Source of the DNA: a virus
Virus record (IMG/VR): IMGVR_UViG_3300034102_000904
Location: 1 to 30,578 of that record
Length of the DNA: 30,578 nucleotides
Reading direction: 5' to 3' (one strand)
Shown: one piece after another, positions 7,283 through 15,142 of the stretch
Layout of the letters: every line of letters begins with the position of its first letter
Numbering within the stretch: the stretch's first letter is position 1
Notes under the pieces: model-generated
The model's input: only the letters and a program-made list of their open reading frames with translations
Databases searched by the model: none
What the model was told of the DNA's origin: nothing
Made by a program: the position numbers and the translations under genes

Positions 7283-8077
7283 ATGAAACACACTGTAATT
7301 ACCACTTTCAACGCGGATGGTTATGCAAAGTACGGCCAACGCATGATTCAAACGTTTTTGCAAAACTGGCCAGTTGATCTGGTAGTGTATGCAGAAGGAT
7401 GTGACGTGACTGAAACAGCACCCAATCTTCTAGTGCGTGATATTGCTGTAGTCACCGAACTCACAGCATTCAAACAACAGTGGGCGGGTGTGCCCCGAGC
7501 CACAGGTGATGTCAGTGCTGATCCAATTAGATCGCAACGCAAGGATGCCGGCAAAGGATTCAAATGGGACGCTGTGAGATTTGCCCACAAGGTCTACAGT
7601 ATTTTCCATTGTGCAAAAAATGCACAAACTGATTGGCTGATTTGGATGGACGCAGACACTGTGTGCCATAGTCCTATCACTCAAATTGATTTAGCAAGAC
7701 TGTGTCCAGATACCATGGATCTTTGTTTTTTAGGGCGGCGTGGCAAGTTCAGCGAATGTGGACTGTACGCTATGAATCTTCGTAGCCAGCGCACAAGAGA
7801 TTTTCTAGCACAATTTCAAAGATATTATGATCAAGCCGAACAAGGTATTTTTACTCTAGCCGAATGGCATGATTCGTTTGTGTTTGATGCAGTAAGAAAA
7901 CATCATCCTCTAGCGGAGCTAGATTGGTCAAGTCATTTGATCACAGGCGAAGGCCATCCCTTGATCAACTCAGACTGGGGTGCATATTTGGATCATCTCA
8001 AAGGCAAACGTAAAATCACAGGTCGCAGTCCGGCCACAGACCTAAAGGTCCAACGAACAGAGGCATACTGGCAATGA
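7283..8077 (+). CDS. GT-A type glycosyltransferase, first gene of the plus-strand island
   Basis: A 264-aa glycosyltransferase. A Rossmann-like start (MKHTVITTFNADGYAKYGQRM) leads to KWDAVRFAHKVYSI and then DWLIWMDADTVCHSPI, where D123-x-D125 is the metal/nucleotide-sugar DxD. ECGLYAMNL and EWHDSFVFDAVRK follow, matching the acceptor-side motifs of GT-A enzymes. It differs clearly from the GT8-like proteins at 5050 and 13697. It begins 11 bp from the divergent gene A and has only a weak GTGAG before the ATG. Its end overlaps the next gene by ATGA. Sugar specificity cannot be read. Confidence 0.8.
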   Translation: MKHTVITTFNADGYAKYGQRMIQTFLQNWPVDLVVYAEGCDVTETAPNLLVRDIAVVTELTAFKQQWAGVPRATGDVSADPIRSQRKDAGKGFKWDAVRFAHKVYSIFHCAKNAQTDWLIWMDADTVCHSPITQIDLARLCPDTMDLCFLGRRGKFSECGLYAMNLRSQRTRDFLAQFQRYYDQAEQGIFTLAEWHDSFVFDAVRKHHPLAELDWSSHLITGEGHPLINSDWGAYLDHLKGKRKITGRSPATDLKVQRTEAYWQ

Positions 8078-8874
8078 ACTGGATATTTCTCAACAAAAAA
8101 AACTCTGACGAGTACATAGAAATGTTTGCTCGAGGATCTGGTGTTGTGCCAACAGAATTAGAAACATGGCGTTACGAAGATAGTGATGCTCCGCTGGTGA
8201 TCCGTGGCATCATGAAACACAAGATTATCAAACAGTGCTGGGAACACAAGAGACCGTTTTGGTACATGGATTCAGGATATGTTGGCAATAGGCCCAACCT
8301 TCAAAATCCACATGGATGGAAGCAATGGCATAGGCTAGTGGCCAACAACTTGCAGCACGGTGAGGTGGTGCCGCGGCCTGCTGATCGTTGGCAACGTCAC
8401 GGTATTGCCATGCCTGTACGTCGATATGGCAGCAAAATACTGCTGGCAGTGCCGGACGAAAAACCTTGTGTGTTTTACAATATCAATCTCTCAGAATGGA
8501 TTGAACAAACAGTTGCCACAATCAAGCAGCACACTGACCGAGAGATTGTGATACGTGAACGCAATCCCAATCGCCAGGCACGAGTGGCCAGTGACTTGCA
8601 ATCAGCACTAACTGATGTGCATGCTGTGGTTACGTATAATTCAATTGCAGCCACAGAAAGTGTGCTGGCTGGTGTGCCAGCATTTGCATTGGCACCATCA
8701 AACGCTGCTATTCCAGTGGCCAATACTGATCTATCTAAAATTCACAATCCGTGGTACCCCGAGCAAGATCAAATCTATGCGTGGGCATGCCACTTGGCTT
8801 ATGGGCAGTTTCACAATTCAGAACTGCTGGATGGTACTGCACAAAAAATATTACAGGAGACATATGATGCATGA
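8074..8874 (+). CDS. KpsS/KpsC-like GT-B type glycan protein, Glu-retaining subtype (paralog B)
   Basis: A 266-aa protein clearly homologous to the protein at 12696. Both share VIRGI.K.K, FWYMDSGYVGN-type, RPADRW-type, YNINLSEW-type and TDREIVIRE segments in the same order. The RPHP motif of paralogs A and D is replaced by RERNPNR, but the following loop TYNSIAATESVLAGVP keeps the Glu typical of KpsS-type GT-B enzymes. ATGA overlap with the GT-A gene before it; 11-base overlap with the FkbM methyltransferase after it. Probably a sugar transferase or a regulator of one. Confidence 0.72.
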   Translation: MNWIFLNKKNSDEYIEMFARGSGVVPTELETWRYEDSDAPLVIRGIMKHKIIKQCWEHKRPFWYMDSGYVGNRPNLQNPHGWKQWHRLVANNLQHGEVVPRPADRWQRHGIAMPVRRYGSKILLAVPDEKPCVFYNINLSEWIEQTVATIKQHTDREIVIRERNPNRQARVASDLQSALTDVHAVVTYNSIAATESVLAGVPAFALAPSNAAIPVANTDLSKIHNPWYPEQDQIYAWACHLAYGQFHNSELLDGTAQKILQETYDA

Positions 8875-9517
8875 ACATTATGGTTGGCACTTTCCCGACT
8901 TTGAAACACACTTTCCCAAAATGCTGAAAAAAAGCGTTGACAAGGGACTTCCGCCTGAATACCAAATTGCTGTGCGCAACCGCAGTATTGGTCTGTGTTC
9001 CAAACGCAGAACTGCACTGGACATTGGTGCCAATGTGGGCTTATGGAGTCGAGACTTGGTAGATAATTTTGCCAAGGTTGTTGCGTTTGAACCTGTGGCT
9101 GTGTTTAGAGAGTGTTTGGAAAAGAATGTGAGTGGCCCTAACTTTTTTATTAGTCCACTGGCACTAGGCGACCACGACACTCAAGCCACCATGATCATCA
9201 CAGAAGGCAATAGTGGGCACAGTCACTTGGATCCTGATACCCTGGGCACCGGCGATGTGCAAGTGGTAAAACTTGATAACTTAAACATGGAAGATGTAGA
9301 CTATATAAAGATAGACTGCGAAGGCTATGAATATCGTGTGTTGCAAGGTGCAGAACAAACTGTGAAACGTTGTAGGCCTATCATGGTGATAGAACAAAAG
9401 CCACATGATGCCTACAGCAAAGACTATGGACAATTTGCTGCCATAGCACTGCTGGAATCATGGGGTATGATCAAACTAGATCAAATTAGAGATGACTGGA
9501 TCATGGGATGGATGTAA
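8864..9517 (+). CDS. FkbM-family SAM methyltransferase
   Basis: A 217-aa FkbM-type O-methyltransferase. It has ALDIGANVGLWS (51-62, SAM motif I), VVAFEPVAVF (72-81, the characteristic FEP), and further on VDYIKIDCEGYEYRVLQGAE, the hallmark KIDxEGxE-xxVLxGA of FkbM proteins. I set the start at ATG 8864 (MMHEHYGW), because AGGAG lies at 8855-8859; the second ATG at 8867 has slightly better spacing. Longer in-frame readings run into the previous gene and lack a binding site. FkbM proteins often methylate sugars in polysaccharides and natural products, which fits the cassette. Confidence 0.88.
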   Translation: MMHEHYGWHFPDFETHFPKMLKKSVDKGLPPEYQIAVRNRSIGLCSKRRTALDIGANVGLWSRDLVDNFAKVVAFEPVAVFRECLEKNVSGPNFFISPLALGDHDTQATMIITEGNSGHSHLDPDTLGTGDVQVVKLDNLNMEDVDYIKIDCEGYEYRVLQGAEQTVKRCRPIMVIEQKPHDAYSKDYGQFAAIALLESWGMIKLDQIRDDWIMGWM

Positions 9518-10143
9518 ACATGGTCGATGATCCAGATAAGAGTGCCAACGACTCTGTGCAATGGGATCGCAAATGGACTACCGAAAAGTATCAAGCTAAA
9601 CGACGAGCAAATTTTGAAACTGTCGATGCATACCTAAATCAGCCTGTGGGTCGATTGCTAGACATCGGTTGTGGTTTTGCTTGGGAGTCAAGATGGTTCA
9701 ATGAAAAGTATGGCACTGAACTTTGGTTACTGGATGGAGATGCTAGTACTAATGCTACCAAATCTGAAACTGCCAGTTATGGTAACTGGAATACAGATTC
9801 CGACCAATTAAAATTTTATCACACATTTGATTTTTTAAATTCGAAATTACAAGAATTAGGTACAAAAAATTACCGCCTAATAGATGCAAACAATATCAAT
9901 ATACCCGGCGATGTTAAGTTTGATGTTATTACATCATGGCTCAGTTGCGGACATCACTATCCTGTAAAAACCTACATAGACTTGATGAAAAAACATTCAC
10001 ATGAAAACACTAGAATAATTTTAGACATTAGATGCAAGGGCACAGCCACAAACTACATTGGTGTAGATGGATTTGAAGTTGTGAATGTTGTGAGTAACGC
10101 AGGTGGCAAGAAACGAGCTAGTGTGGAAATAAAGTTGTTATGA
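9508..10143 (+). CDS. SAM-dependent methyltransferase
   Basis: A 211-aa class I methyltransferase. The SAM motif RLLDIGCGFAWESRWF occurs at about residues 49-64, then ELWLLDGDAS for motif II, and FDVITSWLSCGHHYPVKTYIDLM for the post-core strand and helix. The start ATG (9508) overlaps the FkbM stop by 10 bases; ATG 9520 is an alternative with two bases between the genes. It is AT-richer than the first genes of the island. It ends in an ATGA overlap with the 26-codon ORF. Substrate unknown; a sugar or lipid-linked acceptor is suggested by its neighbours. Confidence 0.82.
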   Translation: MDVNMVDDPDKSANDSVQWDRKWTTEKYQAKRRANFETVDAYLNQPVGRLLDIGCGFAWESRWFNEKYGTELWLLDGDASTNATKSETASYGNWNTDSDQLKFYHTFDFLNSKLQELGTKNYRLIDANNINIPGDVKFDVITSWLSCGHHYPVKTYIDLMKKHSHENTRIILDIRCKGTATNYIGVDGFEVVNVVSNAGGKKRASVEIKLL

Positions 10144-10220
10144 ACCCCTATTACTTAGAATCCGTAATAACAAGGCACAGAGTTCCAAAAACAACATACG
10201 TAGAGGTAAATTACAAATGA
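10140..10220 (+). CDS. Micro-ORF, 26 aa, overlapped at both ends
   Basis: ATG at 10140 overlaps the TGA of the preceding methyltransferase (ATGA) and its own TGA at 10218-10220 overlaps the ATG of the next methyltransferase (ATGA). The 26-residue product starts MNPYYLESVITRHRVPK and ends in EVNYK; it is basic and Tyr-rich with no recognised family. The exact double overlap matches every other junction of this operon, so it may be a true minigene or translational relay; alternatively it may be the remnant of a deleted gene. Confidence 0.5.
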   Translation: MNPYYLESVITRHRVPKTTYVEVNYK

Positions 10221-10780
10221 CCATAATCAATCCTGACTATCAAAAACAACTGAACCGCATGCATGCCAAAGGCAAATTTAGAAACGGTCACAAAGCCTAC
10301 AGAATTGTAGAGCAATTTCTTAAAGACTATCAACCCAGTAGTGTAATGGATTTTGGATGTGGCAAGGGTGCTTTAATTGCAGGCATTAAAGAACTGAACC
10401 CGGAAATTGTATCTGAAGGATATGATCCTGGCAATCCTGAATTTGCAAAATTGCCCAAAAAAACATTTGACGCTGTTGTCAGCACTGACGCTTTGGAGCA
10501 TGTTGAACCTGCTTACTTAGACGAAACATTGCGCATGATCAGCAGTAAAATGGGTCGCTGTGGATTTTTTAGAATTGCCTGCTATCCGGCCAAAAAGAAG
10601 TTACCCGACGGACGTAATGCACATTTGATTGTAGAATCACCTGAATGGTGGCGCGAAAAACTAGAGACAGTTATGGGAGTTAGGATTGTCTGGGAAGAAA
10701 TTAGCGTGTTTGACAAGTCCGATAAGTGGGACTGGGTCACAGGCCATAACTATGATGTGATAGTGGAGATTGCAGATTGA
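10217..10780 (+). CDS. SAM-dependent methyltransferase (Methyltransf_11/23-like)
   Basis: A 187-aa class I methyltransferase with SSVMDFGCGKGAL (41-53, motif I), EGYDPGNPEF (motif II region) and FDAVVSTDALEHVEP, the classic post-I motif (DALEHV) of the Methyltransf_11/23 group. Compact, with no extra domains; ends GHNYDVIVEIAD. ATG at 10217 overlaps the micro-ORF stop. The TGA overlaps the TTG start of the exostosin-like gene. A small-molecule or sugar acceptor is inferred from the context. Confidence 0.85.
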   Translation: MTIINPDYQKQLNRMHAKGKFRNGHKAYRIVEQFLKDYQPSSVMDFGCGKGALIAGIKELNPEIVSEGYDPGNPEFAKLPKKTFDAVVSTDALEHVEPAYLDETLRMISSKMGRCGFFRIACYPAKKKLPDGRNAHLIVESPEWWREKLETVMGVRIVWEEISVFDKSDKWDWVTGHNYDVIVEIAD

Positions 10781-11790
10781 TTAAGTTAATAGTGGTAGGC
10801 CGTCAAGGACCAAAAAGTGAAATTGACTCGTTTCGAACTTTGTCGTTTTCTTCTACTCCCCATCTTGTAGACATGCTCAAAGACTACATTGAGTTTGAAG
10901 ATTTTGATGCAACTAAAACTTACGATCCAACTGATATTTTTTTAATAATGGCACAGTTATATCGTGATCCTGTTGTAAGAGAACAATTTAGTGACTGTAA
11001 AGTAATTGTTGATTTATGTAGAGAAGGCATGATGGCAGACTGGGATCAAGTTTACTATTTGCTTGAACCTGGGCATGTGATCATGTACGGAAGTTATTCT
11101 GACGAGCCTGTGTCAAATGTTATATTTGTACCCAATTTTATGTGGTATAATGAAAGCCTTGACAACATAATCAAAGGACGAGATAGCTATGTTCCGAATA
11201 GAAATTATTCCCGTAAGTTTCTCATGCCCATTGGCAGAAAAAATAAAATTCGTGATCAAGTGGTAGAATTTTTAGAATCTCAACTTGAAGATTCATATTG
11301 GAGTTATATACGACGTAACAAGGCCTTGCCCGGGGAGTCAGAATCTGTACCTGGTGCCAAACGATGGGATACTAGACATCAAAATCCCATGTGGTATGAT
11401 GACACTTGTTTTAGTGTAGTAATTGAATCAGTGACTAGTTGGCAAGAAAAAATAGTGCCCATGCTGACTGAAAAAATATACAAGCCTATAGCATATCAAC
11501 ATCCTTTCATGGTCATTGGTGCAGCAGGCATTTTAAAATATGCACGGTCCCAAGGATTTGAGACATTTGAAAATTTGTTTGATGAAAGTTACGACGAAGA
11601 AACTGTGCTTGAAGTAAAATTAGACATTATTTTGCGTAACATCAAAAACTTTGAAAAAATACCGTATAGCCAGTTGACCCAGCAAAAATTACAACACAAC
11701 CACAAGTTGTTTTACAACAGATCAGTAATTCAACAAAGCATGATAGATTCTATTGTGCGACCAATAGAAGAATTTATCAATTTGTCTTAG
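10777..11790 (+). CDS. Exostosin-like glycosyltransferase-type protein, TTG start
   Basis: A 337-aa protein with a C-terminal signature seen in exostosin-like phage and bacterial proteins: FSVVIESV, then LTEKIYKPIAYQHPF, MVIGAAGILKY and FDESYDEE. The N-terminal part looks like a GT-B Rossmann half (KVIVDLCREGM, VIFVPNFMWYN). I take the start as TTG at 10777: GGAG at 10765-10768 sits eight bases upstream and TTGA overlaps the previous stop. It is the last gene of the plus-strand island; its tail overlaps the convergent gene by 14 bases. A distant relative lies at 18825-19829. Probably a glycosyltransferase, donor unknown. Confidence 0.72.
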   Translation: MIKLIVVGRQGPKSEIDSFRTLSFSSTPHLVDMLKDYIEFEDFDATKTYDPTDIFLIMAQLYRDPVVREQFSDCKVIVDLCREGMMADWDQVYYLLEPGHVIMYGSYSDEPVSNVIFVPNFMWYNESLDNIIKGRDSYVPNRNYSRKFLMPIGRKNKIRDQVVEFLESQLEDSYWSYIRRNKALPGESESVPGAKRWDTRHQNPMWYDDTCFSVVIESVTSWQEKIVPMLTEKIYKPIAYQHPFMVIGAAGILKYARSQGFETFENLFDESYDEETVLEVKLDIILRNIKNFEKIPYSQLTQQKLQHNHKLFYNRSVIQQSMIDSIVRPIEEFINLS

Positions 11791-12706
11791 TAAGATAAGG
11801 CAAAAACTTCTGCCAGATTAGCCCAGCACGACCATCTGCGTCTGACCAGTGTGCGGCTGCTAGATCATTGATCCATTGTGATCTATCAAACGACTGAGGT
11901 GACTCAATGTTATCTAAGTTTTTGTTGGCCACTGCCCAACTCACACAACTCTCATCATCAGCAAAAATTGGCACATTGGCCATGACCGCGGCCACGCTGG
12001 CTGAACTGTTGAAAAATACTGCGGCATGTGCATTTTGCAAATTATCTACCAATTTGGATTGTGCTGGGTCTACTATGGTTATGTTCGGCAATGACTGAAA
12101 TTTAGCAAAGTCTTCTAGCTTGTATGCACCTGGATGAGGCCTTACTAAAATATGTCTGCTAGAATGTACTCTAATGCGTTTTATCTTGATGCCTAACCAG
12201 TGTATGGGATCTAGCGTTTTCATAGCAAAGCCGCCATCACGTTGCATGCATATCAATATATGTCCATTTGGGTGAACTGCTGGCGCATCATGTAATTTGA
12301 TATTGAGTCTTGTGCTTATTTCCATCCACTTGTCATTGCTACTATTGTGGTTGGCATATTCTGCTCGATCATAAAATGGACCACCAACACTATAACGCAA
12401 GTAGGTGCCATAATCATCTAGATATTTCCAGCAACTGGCATCAATGCACATGGTGTGAAATTTACGGCGTTGTTGTTCAGCAATGATTTGTTTTCTTAAC
12501 GCAATATTTCTACCACCTGTGTTGGTTGTGGCCCAGCCCAACATTACTGCTAGCCTGCCTGGAACATAGTTGTAGTCATACTCTATTACCACGCTACCTC
12601 CACAGTGTTTGACTCCGGCAGCAAAACTTTCTAAACATTCAATTTTTCTAGAATGTTTTCGATAGTTAGCAACAGAGCTAACGTAGACTACTGCATCAAT
12701 GGTCAT
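11777..12706 (-). CDS. KpsS/KpsC-like GT-B type glycan protein, RPHP subtype (paralog D)
   Basis: A 309-aa protein of the same family as paralog A. It has HILVRPHPGAYK followed about 40 residues later by HAAVFFNSSASVAAVMANVP, that is, the RPHP motif is present but the loop Glu is missing. The N-terminal half (AVVYVSSVANYRKHSRKIECLESFAAG) looks like a Rossmann domain, and VMLGWATTNTGGRNIALRK resembles the acceptor-side region. ATG at 12706 overlaps the stop of paralog C by 11 bases. Its 3' end overlaps the convergent plus-strand gene by 14 bases. Probably a glycan transferase or a partner of paralog C. Confidence 0.7.
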   Translation of the reverse strand: MTIDAVVYVSSVANYRKHSRKIECLESFAAGVKHCGGSVVIEYDYNYVPGRLAVMLGWATTNTGGRNIALRKQIIAEQQRRKFHTMCIDASCWKYLDDYGTYLRYSVGGPFYDRAEYANHNSSNDKWMEISTRLNIKLHDAPAVHPNGHILICMQRDGGFAMKTLDPIHWLGIKIKRIRVHSSRHILVRPHPGAYKLEDFAKFQSLPNITIVDPAQSKLVDNLQNAHAAVFFNSSASVAAVMANVPIFADDESCVSWAVANKNLDNIESPQSFDRSQWINDLAAAHWSDADGRAGLIWQKFLPYLTKTN

Positions 12707-13700
12707 TTAGAATCCGCCAGGCAGTGCCGTCACGCATTTCTACTTCGGTAAACTGACAGTAGGCCATGTGCCTTGCCCAGTAAAGAACTTCATCTAGCGT
12801 GGGAATCTTTGGCGTTTCAATTTCACTAAGTGATTGGCTGCACAATGCGGCCGCGGCATTTGGTCCTAATGTGATAGCAGGCTTACCCAGCAACAATGCT
12901 TCGCCGGCTGCAATGCTAGAGAATGTGACTAAGCAATGCACATCTTGTGCCAGAGCCATTTCCATAGTGTTGTCACTGAGTCTAGCTGCTCGTGTTGCTT
13001 TGAGTCGAGTCACTACAGGACGATCAGTATATTTTTTTATTTCATCTTGTGTTTTTTCCAACCATTCTTCAAGGTTGATGTCGTACAAGTTTAAAAGTTT
13101 TTGACTAGGCGGTGCCAACAAGATATTGGTTCCAGGTTTAAATTTTGTCAATTGAACTTTAGTGCGAGCAAATCTATCACCGGGCCTCTCTATCATAGGA
13201 CCAAAATTTTGCACATCGTTTTTGGTAATTCTGTGATACAGTTTGCGTTTGCCGTTGCCAAAGTACCCTGTATCCATGTAATAAAAATCTCTGCCGGCGG
13301 CACGACATCCATCCATTTGTTTGCGTTTGGTGATACCACGTATCACAGCCGGAGCCATGGTATCTTGTTGTTTTTCCCAAGTTGAAATTTGTCCGCCTGC
13401 GCCTTGAACAAAACTTTGCAGTAATGGATCGTACATATGCCCTTTTCTTTCGTATCTGTATTCACTGTCTAGTGCCACAACTTGATTGACAGGCACAGCA
13501 GCCAATTGTTCTTGTAACTTTTCCAACGTAATGCCGTAGTACGCACCTTCGGGATCCACACGGTATTTCAATATGTTTTTAAACAGTTGTTGAATTTCTG
13601 GAACTGTTTGGTCCAACACATGTGGATCAGGTGGCGCAGGTGGTGCAGGAGGCGTGGGTGTAATATATGTTGTTTCGTCTTCGAGTTCCCAGTCTGTCAT
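12696..13700 (-). CDS. KpsS/KpsC-like GT-B type glycan protein with Pro-rich N-terminal extension (paralog C)
   Basis: A 334-aa homolog of the protein at 8074, sharing VIRGITKRK, FYYMDTGYFGNG, ERPGDRF, YDINLEEW and TDRPVVTR-type segments. The loop TFSSIAAGEALLLGKP keeps the Glu while RPHP is replaced (TRLKATRAAR). Before the shared core lie about 110 extra residues that start MTDWELEDETTYITPTPPAP, with a Pro-rich linker and a helical region (IQQLFKNILKYR). I take ATG 13700, which makes an ATGA overlap with the upstream gene; the longer reading needs a TTG. The extension may be an anchor or partner-binding segment. Confidence 0.75.
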   Translation of the reverse strand: MTDWELEDETTYITPTPPAPPAPPDPHVLDQTVPEIQQLFKNILKYRVDPEGAYYGITLEKLQEQLAAVPVNQVVALDSEYRYERKGHMYDPLLQSFVQGAGGQISTWEKQQDTMAPAVIRGITKRKQMDGCRAAGRDFYYMDTGYFGNGKRKLYHRITKNDVQNFGPMIERPGDRFARTKVQLTKFKPGTNILLAPPSQKLLNLYDINLEEWLEKTQDEIKKYTDRPVVTRLKATRAARLSDNTMEMALAQDVHCLVTFSSIAAGEALLLGKPAITLGPNAAAALCSQSLSEIETPKIPTLDEVLYWARHMAYCQFTEVEMRDGTAWRILNDH

Positions 13701-14383
13701 TCCGGCAACCTTTGTTGACAATAATCAGTGAGCATGCGTTCCCGATGCCACTCGTTGCCTTGTGGCGTATCAGCAAACTCGTGAAAGCATGGAGTGCCCA
13801 AGGTATAGTGTAAGAGCTTGGCGTCGGGGTTTGGCCCGTATTCATCAGGCAACCAATTCCATTCTGGCGGTAGTTCGCCTATGCGTTTGTCTTCTAGCCA
13901 CGAGAAGCGATGTAGTTCAGCACCTGTGGCTTTTTGCACAAATTCAGATGTGAGTTTTCTATTGGGATGACTGTTACAATTCCACAGTATCACACTTGAC
14001 CAGTTCTTGCGTGGATAGTCTTCGTTCTTTGCGCCAAGATATTTTTCAGTCATACGTGTTTTGTAATCGTGCTTGACTACCATAACATCTTTGTCATATT
14101 CTCGTAGGTTCCAAAGTTCCGCAATATCTCCGCGTACAATCATGTCGCCGTCAATGAATATTGCCCAGCCTTCGTATTGCATGAGATGTGGCACAAGGAA
14201 TCGTGTGTAGATAAAATGATTGCTGCCGTCTGTGTGTGTTTCGCTATAGTCTCGAAACAAGTTCAATGCCACTGGCACAATGGCCACTGGTTGACTGCTG
14301 TTGCGAATGATTGAATTTACACAGGTATGGTATGCAATTGCTTCTCGTGGGTCATACCCTACAAAAATTGGAATTGGTTTCAT
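13697..14383 (-). CDS. GT8-like glycosyltransferase
   Basis: A 228-aa GT-A glycosyltransferase with the GT8-like layout: PIPIFVGYDPREAIAYHTC at the N-terminus (donor base binding), YTRFLVPHLMQYEGWAIFIDGDMIV (D78-x-D80, metal and sugar diphosphate), SSVILWNC (acceptor loop) and KLLHYTLGTPCF (His of the late metal-binding motif). All expected motifs are present, so it is probably active. It overlaps the cytidylyltransferase-cupin gene (ATGA at 14380-14383) and paralog C (ATGA at 13697-13700). Similar proteins are frequent in aquatic bacteria and their phages; the sugar is unknown. Confidence 0.87.
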   Translation of the reverse strand: MKPIPIFVGYDPREAIAYHTCVNSIIRNSSQPVAIVPVALNLFRDYSETHTDGSNHFIYTRFLVPHLMQYEGWAIFIDGDMIVRGDIAELWNLREYDKDVMVVKHDYKTRMTEKYLGAKNEDYPRKNWSSVILWNCNSHPNRKLTSEFVQKATGAELHRFSWLEDKRIGELPPEWNWLPDEYGPNPDAKLLHYTLGTPCFHEFADTPQGNEWHRERMLTDYCQQRLPE

Positions 14384-15141
14384 TTGCGTTCAATGTCCTC
14401 TTCCACACAATCTTCTCCAAACTGTATTTCAATCAGTTTGAGTGGACGGTCAGTTTCGTTACACAGTTGGTGCCATTCGTTACGATTGATCCAACATGAC
14501 TCATGTATGGTCATGTGGTCTTTGACATCTCTATCTGTGCTGGAATCCAGTGTGTATACTGTGGCTTCGCCTTCGGCCACAAACCAAAACTCTGCTCGCT
14601 TGTCATGCCGTTGCATGCTCAAACAAGTTTTGGGAGTAACAGTAAGTTCTTTTAGTTTGGTGTTGGCGCCAACTTCGTGTAACACACGATAGTATCCCCA
14701 AGCTCGATCTGTCTTGGGCTTTTTCCAGTCTTCGAGAATCCACGAACTGGAATTCTTTTTATCTTCGCCGCCTACGCCAAACACAAATTCTAAATTAGAA
14801 TCTACCACATCCATCTCGGGAATGTTTTTGTCAGTGCGATCACCGCCATTGGCAAATACCAACGTTGCGTCGGGATAGTGTGCTCTAACTTGACGTATGA
14901 ACTCTTTGGCCGAGCCATCTGCATCGTCAAATGTATACACTTCGTCTACCATGGCAAGATTGTTTATCACACACAATCTTTCCGTCCATGGCATGAATGG
15001 CCGACCTTTTTTACGTGTGAGCCATTCGTCTGAATTGAGTCCCACAATCAGCATGTCGCCTAGGGTACGGGCAGCTTTAAAATAAGCAACATGCCCAGAG
15101 TGTAGCGGATCAAACCCGCCTGTAACAAGTACGATTTTCAT
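14380..15141 (-). CDS. Cytidylyltransferase-like domain fused to a ManC-type cupin
   Basis: A 253-aa two-domain protein. Residues 1-125 form a nucleotidyltransferase of the TagD/RfaE type, with VTGGFDPLHSGHVAYF (HxGH at 14-17) and the ISSTK-like position replaced by DKKNSSSWI (about 127-135). Residues about 148-253 match the cupin of type II phosphomannose isomerases: WGYYRVLHE, LTVTPKTCLSMQRHDKRAEF (His179, Glu184), WINRNEWHQL (His224) and IEIQFGEDCVEEDIER. It could activate a sugar or polyol phosphate and isomerise or epimerise a sugar. I set ATG 15141 because an upstream in-frame start would overlap the uvsY-like gene and lacks a binding site. Confidence 0.88.
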   Translation of the reverse strand: MKIVLVTGGFDPLHSGHVAYFKAARTLGDMLIVGLNSDEWLTRKKGRPFMPWTERLCVINNLAMVDEVYTFDDADGSAKEFIRQVRAHYPDATLVFANGGDRTDKNIPEMDVVDSNLEFVFGVGGEDKKNSSSWILEDWKKPKTDRAWGYYRVLHEVGANTKLKELTVTPKTCLSMQRHDKRAEFWFVAEGEATVYTLDSSTDRDVKDHMTIHESCWINRNEWHQLCNETDRPLKLIEIQFGEDCVEEDIERK

Positions 15142-15142
15142 G

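Noticed and set aside
13701-13721. Upstream TTG start for paralog C
   Set aside because: The ATG at 13700 makes an ATGA overlap with the GT8-like gene, the usual junction here.
5050-15141. The cassette as a DNA-glucosylation system like T4 AGT/BGT
   Set aside because: No protein resembles T4 alpha- or beta-glucosyltransferase and no hydroxymethylase or base-hypermodification gene is visible; kept only as a less likely target.
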